Assembly (NCBI RefSeq): GCF_035317345.1
Contig: NZ_JAYKTU010000003.1
Source: Cellvibrio fontiphilus
GTDB taxonomy: Bacteria; Pseudomonadota; Gammaproteobacteria; Pseudomonadales; Cellvibrionaceae
Length of the DNA: 64,000 nt
Strand: one strand, 5' to 3'
Below are positions 9,484-19,201 of the stretch, in pieces; the stretch's first letter is position 1, and every line of letters starts with the position of its first letter. A program made the translations under genes and the position numbers. The notes under the pieces were generated by a model. The model was not told where the DNA came from. It ran no database searches and saw nothing but the letters and a program-made list of their open reading frames with translations.

Positions 9484-10938
9484 ATGCATCAATTCACCAT
9501 TGCCGAACTGGTCAAAGGCCTGCGCAACAAGGACTTTTCCAGTACCGAAGTTACCCAGCACTATCTCGACCGCATTGCGCGTCTGGATCAAACCTACAAC
9601 AGCTACATCACTGTGACGCCTGAACTAGCGCTGCAACAAGCTGCCGCTGCCGACGCCCGTCTCGCCGCTGGCAGTGCACCCGCCCTGTGTGGTGTACCTA
9701 TCGCCCACAAAGATATTTTCTGTACCACCGGTGTGCGCACCTCTTGCGCCTCCAAAATGCTGGACAAATTTATCGCCCCCTACAACGCCACCATCGTTGA
9801 AAATTATTTGAATGCCGGTGTGGTGATGCTGGGCAAAACCAATATGGATGAATTCGCCATGGGTTCATCCAATGAAACCAGCTGGTACGGCCCGGTAAAA
9901 AACCCCTGGGCGACTGACTGTGTTCCCGGTGGATCATCCGGCGGTTCCGCCGCTGCCGTAGCGGCGCATTTGGCGCCCGCCGCCACAGCATCGGATACCG
10001 GCGGCTCTATTCGCCAGCCAGCGGCACTCTGCGGTTTAACCGGCATTAAACCCACCTATGGTCGCGTATCGCGCTGGGGCATGATTGCTTTTGCTTCAAG
10101 CCTTGACCAAGCGGGTATTTTGTCGCGCACCGCCGAAGACGCCGCGATTTTGTTAAACGATATGGCGAGCTTTGATGCAAAAGATTCCACTTGCGTTGAG
10201 CGCGAGGTACCGGACTACACCGCCGATTTAAACAAGCCATTAACCGGCCTACGCATTGGCGTACCCAAAGAATATTTTGGTGAAGGATTGAATCCGCAAA
10301 CCGCCGCGCTGGTGGAAGCAGCGATTAAAGTTTACCAAAGCATGGGCGCGAGCATTCACAGCGTCAGCTTGCCGCACACCCATCTTGCGGTGCCAGCCTA
10401 TTACGTGATTGCCCCGGCAGAATGTTCGGCCAACCTGTCGCGTTTTGATGGCGTGCGTTACGGTCACCGCTGCGAAAACCCAACGGATTTGAACGACCTT
10501 TACATGCGTTCGCGCAGCGAGGGTTTTGGTAATGAAGTGAAGCGCCGTATTTTGGTAGGCACTTACGCACTTTCCGCCGGTTATTACGATGCCTACTACA
10601 GCAAAGCACAAAAAATTCGCCGTTTAATCAAGCAGGATTTTATGGATGCCTTTGCACAGGTGGATTTAATTATCGGCCCTACATCGCCATCGCCAGCCTT
10701 CCAATTTGGCTCCAAAACCAAAGATCCGGTGGCCATGTACCTGGAAGACATTTACACCATTGCCACTAACCTTGCCGGCCTGCCTGCACTCTCTATTCCC
10801 TGCGGCCTGGTGGACAACAAACCCGTTGGTTTGCAATTGATTGGTAACTTCTTTGCGGAATCACAACTGCTGAATGCCGCGCACCAATTCCAGCAAGCGA
10901 CCAACTTCCACCAACAAACCGCCCCTGGCATTGAATAA
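9484..10938 (+). CDS. gatA: Asp-tRNA(Asn)/Glu-tRNA(Gln) amidotransferase subunit A
   Basis: 484 residues from the ATG at 9484, which has AGGA (9473-9476) 7 nt upstream; a GTG at 9433 would add 17 unconserved residues and was rejected. The amidase-signature triad is complete: Lys76 (AHKD), Ser151 (GGSSGGS) and Ser175 (DTGGSIRQPA). GatA releases ammonia from glutamine and channels it to GatB to convert mischarged Glu-tRNA(Gln) or Asp-tRNA(Asn). It is followed by gatB after 15 bp in the same operon. Confidence 0.97.
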   Translation: MHQFTIAELVKGLRNKDFSSTEVTQHYLDRIARLDQTYNSYITVTPELALQQAAAADARLAAGSAPALCGVPIAHKDIFCTTGVRTSCASKMLDKFIAPYNATIVENYLNAGVVMLGKTNMDEFAMGSSNETSWYGPVKNPWATDCVPGGSSGGSAAAVAAHLAPAATASDTGGSIRQPAALCGLTGIKPTYGRVSRWGMIAFASSLDQAGILSRTAEDAAILLNDMASFDAKDSTCVEREVPDYTADLNKPLTGLRIGVPKEYFGEGLNPQTAALVEAAIKVYQSMGASIHSVSLPHTHLAVPAYYVIAPAECSANLSRFDGVRYGHRCENPTDLNDLYMRSRSEGFGNEVKRRILVGTYALSAGYYDAYYSKAQKIRRLIKQDFMDAFAQVDLIIGPTSPSPAFQFGSKTKDPVAMYLEDIYTIATNLAGLPALSIPCGLVDNKPVGLQLIGNFFAESQLLNAAHQFQQATNFHQQTAPGIE

Positions 10939-10953
10939 AGAGGAGAACAAAAA

Positions 10954-12399
10954 ATGCAATGGGAAACTGTAATCGGGTTGGAAGTTCACGTACAACTCGC
11001 GACCAAAACCAAAATTTTCTCCGGCGCCAGCACTGCCTTTGGCGCAGAGCCAAACACCCAGGCTTGTGCGATTGATTTGGCACTGCCCGGCACCCTGCCA
11101 GTCGCCAACGAACAGGCATTTCGTTTTGCCACCATGTTTGGTTTGGCAGTGAATGCCGAGATTGGCAAACGCTCGGTGTTTGAGCGCAAAAATTATTTTT
11201 ACCCCGATTTACCCAAAGGCTATCAAACCACGCAACTTGCCGAACCAATTGTCGGGGCTGGCTTTGTGGATTTGGAGCTGGGCGAAGGCAGAACAAAACG
11301 CGTTCGTATTCACCACGCACATCTGGAAGAGGATGCTGGTAAATCCTTGCACGAAGACTTTGCCGGCATGAGCGGAATCGATTTAAACCGCGCCGGCACA
11401 CCGCTGATCGAAGTAGTGACTGAGCCGGATATGCGCAGCGCCGAAGAAGCCGTAGCCTTCGCCAAAAAATTGCACTCTATTGTCACCTCGCTGGAAATTT
11501 GCGATGGCGAAATGAGCCAAGGTTCCATGCGTTTTGACGTGAATATTTCTGTGCGCCCCAAAGGTTCAGAAAAACTCGGCACTCGCACTGAGACCAAAAA
11601 CCTCAACTCCTTTAAATTTATGGAAGAGGCGATTGAGCTAGAAGTGGAACGCCAGATTGATGTGCTGGAAGACGGCGGCAAAATTATTCAGGAAACCCGC
11701 TTGTATAACGGCGACACTAAAAAAGCCCGCAGCATGCGCAGCAAAGAAGACAGCAACGACTACCGCTACTTCCCCTGCCCTGACCTGCTGCCCGTTATTC
11801 TGGATGATGAATACATCGAATCCGTGCGCCAGCAAATGCCGGAGTTGCCTGAAGCCAAACGCGCGCGTTTTGTGGAGCAATATGGCCTGAGCAGCTACGA
11901 TGCCGGCCAAATCACCATGGATAAATTTACCGCGGCGTTTTTTGAAGCCTCGGCAAAAATTTCCGGCGAAGCCAAACTCACTGCCAACTGGATCATGGCG
12001 GACTTGGGTGCTTATTTAAACCGCACCGAACAACGCATCGACCAATCACCCGTTACACCGGAATTGCTCGCCGGACTGGTGGTGCGCGTAAAAGATGGCA
12101 CCCTCTCCAGCAAAATTGCCAAACAGGTGTTTGAAGCGATTTGCAACGGCGAAGGCGATGCCGACACCATTATCGAAACCAAAGGTTTGAAACAGGTTTC
12201 CGATACCGGTGCGCTGGAAAAGATTATCGATGACATCATCGTTGCGAATACCGCACAAGTGGAAGGCTATCGCGCCGCCGCCGAAGACAAACGCGCCAAA
12301 ATGCTCGGCTTCTTTGTTGGCCAAGCCATGAAAGCCTCCAAAGGCCAAGCGAATCCGCAAGTGCTGAATGAATTGTTAATTAAAAAATTGAATGGTTGA
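10954..12399 (+). CDS. gatB: Asp-tRNA(Asn)/Glu-tRNA(Gln) amidotransferase subunit B
   Basis: 481 residues beginning MQWETVIGLEVHVQL, with GAGGAG upstream. It carries the kinase-like catalytic cradle (SMRFDVNISVRPKGS, GTRTETKNLNSFKF, EDSNDYRYFPCPDL) and the C-terminal helical/YqeY-like tail that binds tRNA (EAICNGEGDADTIIETKGL). GatB phosphorylates and amidates the mischarged aminoacyl group. This operon supplies Gln-tRNA and/or Asn-tRNA by the indirect route. Confidence 0.97.
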   Translation: MQWETVIGLEVHVQLATKTKIFSGASTAFGAEPNTQACAIDLALPGTLPVANEQAFRFATMFGLAVNAEIGKRSVFERKNYFYPDLPKGYQTTQLAEPIVGAGFVDLELGEGRTKRVRIHHAHLEEDAGKSLHEDFAGMSGIDLNRAGTPLIEVVTEPDMRSAEEAVAFAKKLHSIVTSLEICDGEMSQGSMRFDVNISVRPKGSEKLGTRTETKNLNSFKFMEEAIELEVERQIDVLEDGGKIIQETRLYNGDTKKARSMRSKEDSNDYRYFPCPDLLPVILDDEYIESVRQQMPELPEAKRARFVEQYGLSSYDAGQITMDKFTAAFFEASAKISGEAKLTANWIMADLGAYLNRTEQRIDQSPVTPELLAGLVVRVKDGTLSSKIAKQVFEAICNGEGDADTIIETKGLKQVSDTGALEKIIDDIIVANTAQVEGYRAAAEDKRAKMLGFFVGQAMKASKGQANPQVLNELLIKKLNG

Positions 12400-12407
12400 G
12401 AATTGAG

Positions 12408-12704
12408 ATGAGCCAACGTAAAGACAAAGAAAAAGTACTGGGTGAAACCTTTGATGATGAACGCATCAAAACCTTTTTAAATTACCCGGCACCCGCCGGT
12501 ATAAACCCGGACTATCACCTGCTGGAAAAAGCCTATCGCGGCATGCTCGGCGACAACTTCAACACCTTTGTAAAATTTTTTGTTGAAGCTGGCAAAGACG
12601 TAAACGCCATAGGCCCCGAAGGTAAAACCTTTCTGCAAGTGGTAAAAACCCACCGCAATGGCGAGGAATATGCGGCTGCATTAGCGGCGGCAGGCGCCAA
12701 ATAA
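12408..12704 (+). CDS. PA4642-family small protein of unknown function
   Basis: 98 residues from the ATG at 12408; an in-frame TTG at 12396 overlaps the gatB stop and was not preferred. The pattern RKDKEKVLGETFDDERIK, then FVKFFVEAGKDVNAIGPEGKT and a final RNGEEYAAAL helix resembles the Pseudomonas PA4642 family of small soluble proteins, whose role is not known. It starts 8 bp after gatB and is followed by a terminator, so it is the last gene of the gat operon. Confidence 0.82.
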   Translation: MSQRKDKEKVLGETFDDERIKTFLNYPAPAGINPDYHLLEKAYRGMLGDNFNTFVKFFVEAGKDVNAIGPEGKTFLQVVKTHRNGEEYAAALAAAGAK

Positions 12705-12725
12705 TGCATCCCTAGCAAACCCAAG

Positions 12726-12752
12726 AGGCAGCCTTACCAGCTGCCTTTTTTA
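12726..12752 (+). terminator. Intrinsic terminator after the gat operon
   Basis: Stem AGGCAGC (12726-12732) pairs with GCTGCCT (12740-12746) around a 7-nt loop and runs into six or seven T residues. It closes the gatCAB/PA4642-family unit. Confidence 0.88.
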
Positions 12753-12777
12753 TTAGGCATACAATCTCATTCAAGCT

Positions 12778-13380
12778 ATGACGCACAAGAAAATCTCGCC
12801 CTGCTTATTAAGCGCATCAATACTGGCAGTATTCATCTGTGGAGCAACCCTGTTTCAGCACTCCATTTTTGCACTACTGGCGCTCTACGCCGAGCAAGTC
12901 TCCGCCGGCGAAATTTGGCGTTTGCTTAGCGCTAACCTTGTGCACTTTGGCTGGGTTCACACCTTGATGAATCTGGCTGCACTGCTGCTGTGTGTGTTGG
13001 CATTTTTTATGGAGACATCGGTCAGGAAATTTTTATTCCTGCTGCTCTGGTGCTGCGCAGCGGTTGGTGTGGGAATTTATTTTTTTAATCCGGAATACCA
13101 GCCTTACGCGGGCTTATCTGGCGCGTTGCATGGTTTGATTGTGGCGGGGTTGATAGGCGCTGGCACCTACCCTTGGTGGATACGCGCAGCGGGGTTGTTA
13201 TTGGTTGCAGCAAAACTACTACAGGAAAATAGTGCTGGTTATGTCGCGACTGATTTACAACAATTAATTCCTGCGGCGGTTGCCGTGGAATCCCATGTGT
13301 ATGGTGCGATTGCCGGCTTGGTTTTTGCGACTGGAAACAGTTTGTTTGGGGCAATGCAAAAAACAGAAATAAGAGGATAA
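12778..13380 (+). CDS. rrtA: Rhombosortase (rhomboid-family GlyGly-CTERM protease)
   Basis: 200 residues with about six transmembrane segments. The small size, the serine-protease motif GLSGALHG near residue 115, the early HFGWVHTLMNL segment and the late catalytic-type His in ESHVYGAIAG fit the rhombosortase subfamily rather than the GlpG type. Rhombosortases cleave the C-terminal GlyGly-CTERM tail of secreted proteins. No protein with such a tail lies in this window, so the substrates must be encoded elsewhere. No clear ribosome-binding site precedes the ATG. cysZ follows after 5 bp. Confidence 0.85.
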   Translation: MTHKKISPCLLSASILAVFICGATLFQHSIFALLALYAEQVSAGEIWRLLSANLVHFGWVHTLMNLAALLLCVLAFFMETSVRKFLFLLLWCCAAVGVGIYFFNPEYQPYAGLSGALHGLIVAGLIGAGTYPWWIRAAGLLLVAAKLLQENSAGYVATDLQQLIPAAVAVESHVYGAIAGLVFATGNSLFGAMQKTEIRG

Positions 13381-13385
13381 CCTAA

Positions 13386-14120
13386 ATGCAAGGCTCACCC
13401 GGTAAGGCGCTGGATTATTTTGTAGAGGGCGGGAAATTAATTGTCAAACCAGGTTTCCGCCGCTTTATTTTGATCCCGCTGTTGATCAACGTAATTATTT
13501 TTGTCGCCATTACTGCTGCGCTGTTTAATGCATTCGGCGATTTTTTTAACCAGATTTTGGCCTGGTCACCCGACTGGCTGGATTGGTTAGCCTGGCTGCT
13601 ATGGCCTCTGGTCGCGTTTATTTTTTTAGTAGTTTATGGCTACAGCTTTAATCTGATCACCAATTTTATTGCAGCACCCTTTTTTGGCTTACTCGCTGAA
13701 AAAGTGGAAACTCATCTAACGGGTAATACGCCGCCAGAGGAAGCCTGGAGCTTGTTAATTCCCAGAACGCTGCAACGCGAACTGGTAAAACTTTGGTATT
13801 TTGTGAGCCGAGGTTTATTGGTGTTAATTCTGTTGGGTTTTTGCTTGTTTATTCCCGGGTTAAATCTGGTCGCGGCCATTGTCGCCGCGCTCTGGGGCTG
13901 CTGGAGTATGGTGGTGCAATATGCTGACTATCCGGCAGACAACCACCAGTTGGGTTTTCGGGAATTGCGGCGCCGCTTAAATAGCCAACCCTTAACCAGT
14001 TATACCTATGGCGCTATTATTTTATTGGGCAGTATGGTGCCAGTGCTGAATATTGTCGTTACGCCAATTGCAGTTGCAGGCGCAACTATTTATTGGGTGC
14101 GAGAGGTTCGTCAGCTATAA
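13386..14120 (+). CDS. cysZ: CysZ/EI24-family sulfate transport-type membrane protein
   Basis: 244 residues with several hydrophobic segments. The motifs YGYSFNLITNFIAAPFFGLL and LVKLWYFVSRGLLVLILL are typical of the CysZ/EI24 family, and the length is close to E. coli CysZ (253). CysZ mediates sulfate uptake for cysteine synthesis; no other sulfur-assimilation gene is nearby, so the substrate is taken from the family only. It starts 5 bp after the rhombosortase gene and probably shares its transcript. Confidence 0.85.
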   Translation: MQGSPGKALDYFVEGGKLIVKPGFRRFILIPLLINVIIFVAITAALFNAFGDFFNQILAWSPDWLDWLAWLLWPLVAFIFLVVYGYSFNLITNFIAAPFFGLLAEKVETHLTGNTPPEEAWSLLIPRTLQRELVKLWYFVSRGLLVLILLGFCLFIPGLNLVAAIVAALWGCWSMVVQYADYPADNHQLGFRELRRRLNSQPLTSYTYGAIILLGSMVPVLNIVVTPIAVAGATIYWVREVRQL

Positions 14121-14135
14121 AATTTGCTGCTAATA

Positions 14136-14162
14136 GGCGCAGTTATCTGCGCCTTGCGTTTT
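14136..14162 (+). terminator. Probable terminator between cysZ and the convergent response regulator gene
   Basis: GGCGCAG (14136-14142), loop TTAT, CTGCGCC (14147-14153), then TTGCGTTTT. The T-run is interrupted. It sits between two convergent genes and may serve both directions. Confidence 0.65.
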
Positions 14163-15417
14163 AATCCTCGCCATCATCCACAATCATATTGCCACCCGCC
14201 TCTTTGGCGCGCCGCAAATATTCATGGGCGGTAGCGATTTGTTCATCAAGACTATTTTTTAATTGCCCGGTTACGCCAGCACTAAAATAAATATGGCGCG
14301 ACTCTCCATTGATATTAATCGGTTCTGCTGCCAGTAATTGTTTCACCTTGCTCAAAAAAGCAGCCGCTTTTTCATGATCCAGCCCCGGCATCATCACAAA
14401 AAAATCATCGCTGTCAGCGCGCGCCAATAAAAAGCGATCCAGCATGGAAGCCAAGCGGCTGGCAATTTGTTTAAGGGCAATATCACCCCAGGTATTGCCA
14501 TGTTGTTGGTTAATCTCGCTAAAGTTATCGATGTTAATAATTGCCATCACCAAAGGGGCCGACTTTTCCTGTGCGGATTTATATAACTCACGCGCCGCGT
14601 TAAAAAAATGGGAGCGATGGTAAAGCCCGGTCAGATGATCGCGCTGGGCGTTATAGGTGATCTGCTCTACTAATTCCAGCGACTCTATATTGTGGATAAT
14701 GCGACAGTAAAACTCTTCCGGATGGAAGGGTTTACGTAAAAAATCATTGGCGCCGTGTTTGATAAATTTAGCGGACAATGCCTCGCTACTTTCGCCGGAC
14801 ACACCAATCATAATCAAATCGGTTTTGTCGTATTTGTAGCGGAGGTTGCGCACCAACTCAAAGCCATCCATTTTAGGCATGTTGTAATCGGTGATTAATA
14901 ATTTTACCTCTGGATTTTCCAGCAGCACTTTAATTGCATCTACACCATCAACAGCTTCGATTACCTGAAATAAATGCCGGCGGAATAAATTCACCATATG
15001 TTTGCGCGACATATCCGAATCATCAACCACCAACACTTTAATGTGCTGGTTTTTTTCCAACCGCTGAATCATGGCAACCGCTTTGCTGTAAGCATAACGG
15101 CCTTCTTTGGTCACATAATCCACTATGCCTTTATTAAAAAGTTGCTCACGGCGTTTTTCATCGTAGGAGCCGGTGAGCACTATGCTGGGAATTTTTTTGC
15201 TGAGGGTGAAATCCACCACTTCACCATCCGGCGCATCGGGCAAATTCAGGTCCACCAGCGCCGCAAAAAAATCATTGGGGGATTCACTATACAAACTGCT
15301 CGCCTGCGCCAGACTGGTCGCATACACCGCCTCGTAGGGAAGTGATGAAGCTTGCACCAAATGGCGCAATATTTTCATCACCATATCGCTGTCTTCAACG
15401 ATCAGAATTTTTTTCAT
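14161..15417 (-). CDS. Response regulator: two receiver domains and a degenerate GGDEF domain
   Basis: 418 residues. Receiver 1 (about 1-115) has EDSD, the phospho-acceptor in ALVDLNLPD and TKEG. Receiver 2 (about 125-245) has VVDDSD, ITDYNMPKMDG and LRKPF. The C-terminal domain starts RDHLTGLYHRSHF, as diguanylate cyclases do, but the active-site loop reads RADSDDFF where RxGGDEF is expected; both glycines are lost, so cyclase activity is unlikely. It may act as a receptor or partner in cyclic-di-GMP signalling. No kinase gene is adjacent. It is transcribed alone, convergent with cysZ. Confidence 0.88.
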   Translation of the reverse strand: MKKILIVEDSDMVMKILRHLVQASSLPYEAVYATSLAQASSLYSESPNDFFAALVDLNLPDAPDGEVVDFTLSKKIPSIVLTGSYDEKRREQLFNKGIVDYVTKEGRYAYSKAVAMIQRLEKNQHIKVLVVDDSDMSRKHMVNLFRRHLFQVIEAVDGVDAIKVLLENPEVKLLITDYNMPKMDGFELVRNLRYKYDKTDLIMIGVSGESSEALSAKFIKHGANDFLRKPFHPEEFYCRIIHNIESLELVEQITYNAQRDHLTGLYHRSHFFNAARELYKSAQEKSAPLVMAIINIDNFSEINQQHGNTWGDIALKQIASRLASMLDRFLLARADSDDFFVMMPGLDHEKAAAFLSKVKQLLAAEPININGESRHIYFSAGVTGQLKNSLDEQIATAHEYLRRAKEAGGNMIVDDGED

Positions 15418-15503
15418 CGTGGCTTACTCTATTTTGTTCTGGTATCAAAAGAGTGTAGCCAAACTTTTGAAAAATGCGCCAAGTCCTTGAAACAGCAAGA
15501 TCT

Positions 15504-16307
15504 TTAAAACCAGAGGTAACCTGAAATAGCAGTGTTGAATAGCAGCCCGGAGAAACTCTGCCGGGCCGCTTTGCCCTCTGCACAGGCCGCACCAAAACAC
15601 ACATGCAATGGCAACAAATGCTCTTCGCGGGGATGGCAAAAACGCGCTTGCGGCGTGCTTGCCCAAGTGACCAAACGCTGCTCGCGCTCGGTTTGGCTCA
15701 GATCCGGCCGGGTAAGCGTGTCGCTAAGCCAGGAATCAAAAATTTCACTTTTGCCGCGAACGCCGGGGTCATTGGAGAAAAACGCGCGCATATTGTGGAA
15801 GGACATACCCGAACCGAGAATCAACACACCCTGCTCGCGCAGCGGCGCAAGTGCTTTGCCCATGGCGATGTGCGCAGCCGGATCAAGCGATGCCAGCAGG
15901 GACAACTGCACCACCGGAACATCGGCGGCAGGATAGGCCAACATCAGCGGTACAAAAGTACCGTGATCATAGGCGCGCTGGTTATTCAGCCGTGCATCAA
16001 TCTGTTGTGCCATCAACAACTGCTGTATTTGTTTTGCAAGCTTGGGATTACCCGGTGCGGGGTAATCAAATTCATAACTCTCCGGCGGAAAACCATAGTA
16101 ATCAAACAACATGCCTGGTGCAGATGAATTGCTGATGCCAGCAACCTCCTCCCAATGTGCACTGATCACCAGGATCGCATTGGGGCGCGGCAATTGGCTG
16201 GCAAGCGCGCGCATAAACGCAGTCAGCTCGCGGTGATTGGCATCGCCCAGGAGCGGCATAGGGCCGCCGCCATGAGGAACGAAAACGACGGGCATCAAGC
16301 TAGACAT
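15504..16307 (-). CDS. DODA/LigB-type extradiol ring-cleavage dioxygenase
   Basis: 267 residues, the usual length of bacterial DOPA-dioxygenase/YgiD proteins. Metal-binding residues of the class III extradiol fold are seen: the N-terminal VFVPHGGGPMPL, ISAHWEE, YDHGTFVPL and SGMSFHNMR. Family members open catecholic rings with a non-haem metal. The natural substrate cannot be told from the sequence. The EamA permease gene lies 21 bp upstream on the same strand, so the two are probably co-transcribed. Confidence 0.88.
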   Translation of the reverse strand: MSSLMPVVFVPHGGGPMPLLGDANHRELTAFMRALASQLPRPNAILVISAHWEEVAGISNSSAPGMLFDYYGFPPESYEFDYPAPGNPKLAKQIQQLLMAQQIDARLNNQRAYDHGTFVPLMLAYPAADVPVVQLSLLASLDPAAHIAMGKALAPLREQGVLILGSGMSFHNMRAFFSNDPGVRGKSEIFDSWLSDTLTRPDLSQTEREQRLVTWASTPQARFCHPREEHLLPLHVCFGAACAEGKAARQSFSGLLFNTAISGYLWF

Positions 16308-16328
16308 AAAGCAACTGCCTTGAACTGT

Positions 16329-17213
16329 CTAGAGGTTGACGGCAGCCGTAGTCGCTGCCTTGCTGTGCTCGCGCACCGACTCATAAATCGCCGCCGCAAT
16401 AATCACACTGCCGCCCAATAGCGTGCTCAAATCAGGATAGGTGTGCAATACCGCAATTTCATAACCCACCGCATAAACCGGCTGCAGGCAAGCAACCAGT
16501 CCGACCGTTTTGGCTTTGAGATAGCGCAGAGAGTAACCCAACAATGTATGGGTAAACGCAGTAAAAAAAATGCCCAAACACAGCAGCAGCCAGCCATCGG
16601 TTGCACTGGGCTGGTGGGGTGACAAGAGCAGCACCGGCGTCATTAGCAGCGCCACAATCAACACTTGATAGCTCATGGAGCGGGCAGCCGTTTGATCGCT
16701 GAACCAATGACTGAGCAGCAAATTGCGCACGGCAAACGTCACCGCAGAAATAACTCCCCACATTACGCCTTGGGTCATGTTATTGCTGAACGTAAATTCC
16801 GGCACCAGCCAGTAAATGCCAAATAACACCAGGCAACCGCTGATCACATCACGCCAGTCGAGCTTGGTACCTTTGAGCCAAGGCTCCAAAAAAACAGTAA
16901 CCACCGGATAGGCGTAAAGCGAGATCATACCAACGGCGATATTGGCGACCTGCATGGAATAGAAAAAGGTTACCCAATGCAGTGCCAGAAGCGCACCCAG
17001 AAGCAGCATACGGCGATAATCGCGGGCGGAGCGCAGGGCAACATTGCGCTCCCGCCACCACACCCAGGCAAACAATACCAAGGCGGCCACCCAGGTGCGG
17101 TAACCAGTGATATCCCAGGCAGGCAGCTCAATGATTTTGGAAAAAAGCCCGGTGGCGCCCATCAAAAAGGCACCCAGATGCAGACTCAACAGGGCTGATT
17201 TCGCTGAAGACAT
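16329..17213 (-). CDS. EamA/DMT-family permease
   Basis: 294 residues with about ten hydrophobic helices in two repeats, typical of drug/metabolite transporters. The N-terminal half contains LHLGAFLMGATGLFSK and WVTFFYSMQVANIAVGM; the second repeat contains GVISAVTFAVRNLLLS. The ATG at 17213 is preferred over the one at 17219 because GGAA then lies at a usable distance. Substrate unknown. It lies upstream of the dioxygenase gene on the same strand. Confidence 0.85.
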   Translation of the reverse strand: MSSAKSALLSLHLGAFLMGATGLFSKIIELPAWDITGYRTWVAALVLFAWVWWRERNVALRSARDYRRMLLLGALLALHWVTFFYSMQVANIAVGMISLYAYPVVTVFLEPWLKGTKLDWRDVISGCLVLFGIYWLVPEFTFSNNMTQGVMWGVISAVTFAVRNLLLSHWFSDQTAARSMSYQVLIVALLMTPVLLLSPHQPSATDGWLLLCLGIFFTAFTHTLLGYSLRYLKAKTVGLVACLQPVYAVGYEIAVLHTYPDLSTLLGGSVIIAAAIYESVREHSKAATTAAVNL

Positions 17214-17334
17214 AAACATTCCAAGCGACGGGTATGCCCGGCAAACCGCCGGCTGTTGCAGGGCTGGCCGCTTGGCGTTGCCCTGCTATAGGTTTAGTTG
17301 CGCTTTGATCTGGCCAATTGCGCTTTGTCTCTGA

Positions 17335-18954
17335 TTAGTTGCGCGGCCGACGACTGCGGTTTCCGCCAGGGCGATTACCCACCGAACGGTTGCTGTAGCG
17401 CTCCCCGGAGTTGCGTGCCCGCGCCGGGGCCGGCAGGCTTTCTGGCGGTGGCAGCATCAGGTATTCGGGTGGCTGTTCGCATTTGATGACTTTACCGAGC
17501 AGTTTTTCAATCGGCTCCAACAACATGGCGTCGTCTTCACAGGCAAAACTGATAGAGGTGCCGGTTTTACCCGCGCGCCCGGTACGACCTATGCGATGCA
17601 CATAGTCCTCTGGCTCCTCCGGCAGGGTGAAGTTCACCACGTGACTGATGCCGCTAATGTGAATGCCGCGCCCCGCGACATCGGTAGCCACCAACACTTT
17701 AATCTCACCGGATTTAAACGCATCCAGTGTGGACACTCGTTTGTTCTGGGCGATTTCACCGGAGAGTAAACCCGCCTTGATGCCGTGGCGCTCCAGCTTT
17801 TCCTGCAAATCGCGACACTCATCGCGGCGATTGGCAAACACAATCATACTCTCGGCGTGTTCCTGTTGGATCAGGTTATACAAGAGAGTGTATTTTTCCT
17901 CAGTGGAAACCAGATACACATGCTGATCTACCCGCTCATTGGCAACGGACTCCGGCTCGATATCCACAGTGACTGGTTTGTAAGTCCACTGCTCTACCAA
18001 AATGCGCACTTCATCGGTAAAAGTAGCGGAGAAGAACAGGGTTTGACGATCTTCCCGCTTGGGCGTTTGACGCACAATCTGGCGCACCTGGGGGATAAAA
18101 CCCATGTCCAACATGCGGTCGGCCTCATCGATAACCAGCACTTCCAACTGATCCAGATAGACATCGTTGTTACCGCAAAAATCCAGTAATCGCCCGGGCG
18201 TGGCCACCAGAATATCGACCAGATCCTCATGCAGGTGACGCTGCTGCTTCACGTAATCCATACCGCCCACCAGCGTATGAATTTTCAGGTCAGTGTATTT
18301 GCAGAGCTTTTTGGCATCATCAGCGATCTGGATTACCAGCTCACGCGTGGGCGCAATTATCAGCGCCCTCGCCTCGCCGGCATAACGTTTTTCACTGATA
18401 GGGTTTTTAAGCAAGTCATCGATAATCGCCGTTAAAAATGCAGCGGTTTTACCTGTACCTGTCTGTGCTTTACCTACCACATCCTTACCCTGCAAGGCGT
18501 GGGGCAGCGACTGCGCCTGAATGGGCGAGCAGTATTTAAAACCCAAATCCGCGATGGCGCGCATCAGCGGTAATTCCAGATCAAAATCGTGGAAACGGGT
18601 TTTACCCTCTTCAACCTCTACCGGAAACTGGGATAAATCCCAGGGGCCGTGATCGACCTTGGCAGGCCGTTTTGGGCGGGGAGTATTGGAGTGGCGCGGC
18701 GGTTTGGTATTGCTTGGGGAGTGATGGCTGGTGTCTGTCACAGCAGCGGGCTGACTCTCGTGTTTGTGGCCGGAGCGATCACGCTGATTGCGATTGCCGC
18801 GATCACGCTGATTATTCGCTTGACCACTGCGCTCACGCGGGTGCTTTTTGGCAGCAGTTTTGTCACTCGCAGAGGGGCTTGCTTCCTTTTTTTCAGGCTT
18901 GTCAGCCGCTGAACCTATTAATTTTTTAAACAGTTTTCCGATCAATCTATTCAC
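17335..18954 (-). CDS. rhlB: DEAD-box ATP-dependent RNA helicase RhlB
   Basis: About 539 residues from the GTG at 18954 (a TTG lies one codon earlier). Residues 1-105 are a low-complexity Lys/Arg/Ser/Asn-rich extension. The helicase core follows: Q-motif region FCSPIQAQ-like at YCSPIQAQSL, Walker A AQTGTGKT, PTRELVIQ, ATPGRLLD, DEAD, SAT, VATDVAGRGI and HRIGRTGR. The C-terminus is again basic and disordered. RhlB unwinds RNA for the degradosome. The PIQAQSLPHALQGKD and HLHEDLVDILVATPGRL segments favour RhlB over RhlE. Confidence 0.92.
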   Translation of the reverse strand: MNRLIGKLFKKLIGSAADKPEKKEASPSASDKTAAKKHPRERSGQANNQRDRGNRNQRDRSGHKHESQPAAVTDTSHHSPSNTKPPRHSNTPRPKRPAKVDHGPWDLSQFPVEVEEGKTRFHDFDLELPLMRAIADLGFKYCSPIQAQSLPHALQGKDVVGKAQTGTGKTAAFLTAIIDDLLKNPISEKRYAGEARALIIAPTRELVIQIADDAKKLCKYTDLKIHTLVGGMDYVKQQRHLHEDLVDILVATPGRLLDFCGNNDVYLDQLEVLVIDEADRMLDMGFIPQVRQIVRQTPKREDRQTLFFSATFTDEVRILVEQWTYKPVTVDIEPESVANERVDQHVYLVSTEEKYTLLYNLIQQEHAESMIVFANRRDECRDLQEKLERHGIKAGLLSGEIAQNKRVSTLDAFKSGEIKVLVATDVAGRGIHISGISHVVNFTLPEEPEDYVHRIGRTGRAGKTGTSISFACEDDAMLLEPIEKLLGKVIKCEQPPEYLMLPPPESLPAPARARNSGERYSNRSVGNRPGGNRSRRPRN

Positions 18955-19201
18955 CAAAAATGTGTAGCCAGAGGCTCTAAAAGGCTGTCACGCAGACAAG
19001 CCGGGGGGCAGGAGAGCGCACAATTTGCGTATTAATTGCACGCATAAACTGTGCCCGAGTATACACCAATCATCAGACAATCAGCGGTTTTGGCGCCAAT
19101 TGCCCGCAATTAATCGCCAAGCTGCGCAATGAATTCTGCATAATCGCTACCGTTTATCATCAACTAACAGCGACCCTTCTATCCACTTTATGGAGCGCCC
19201 T

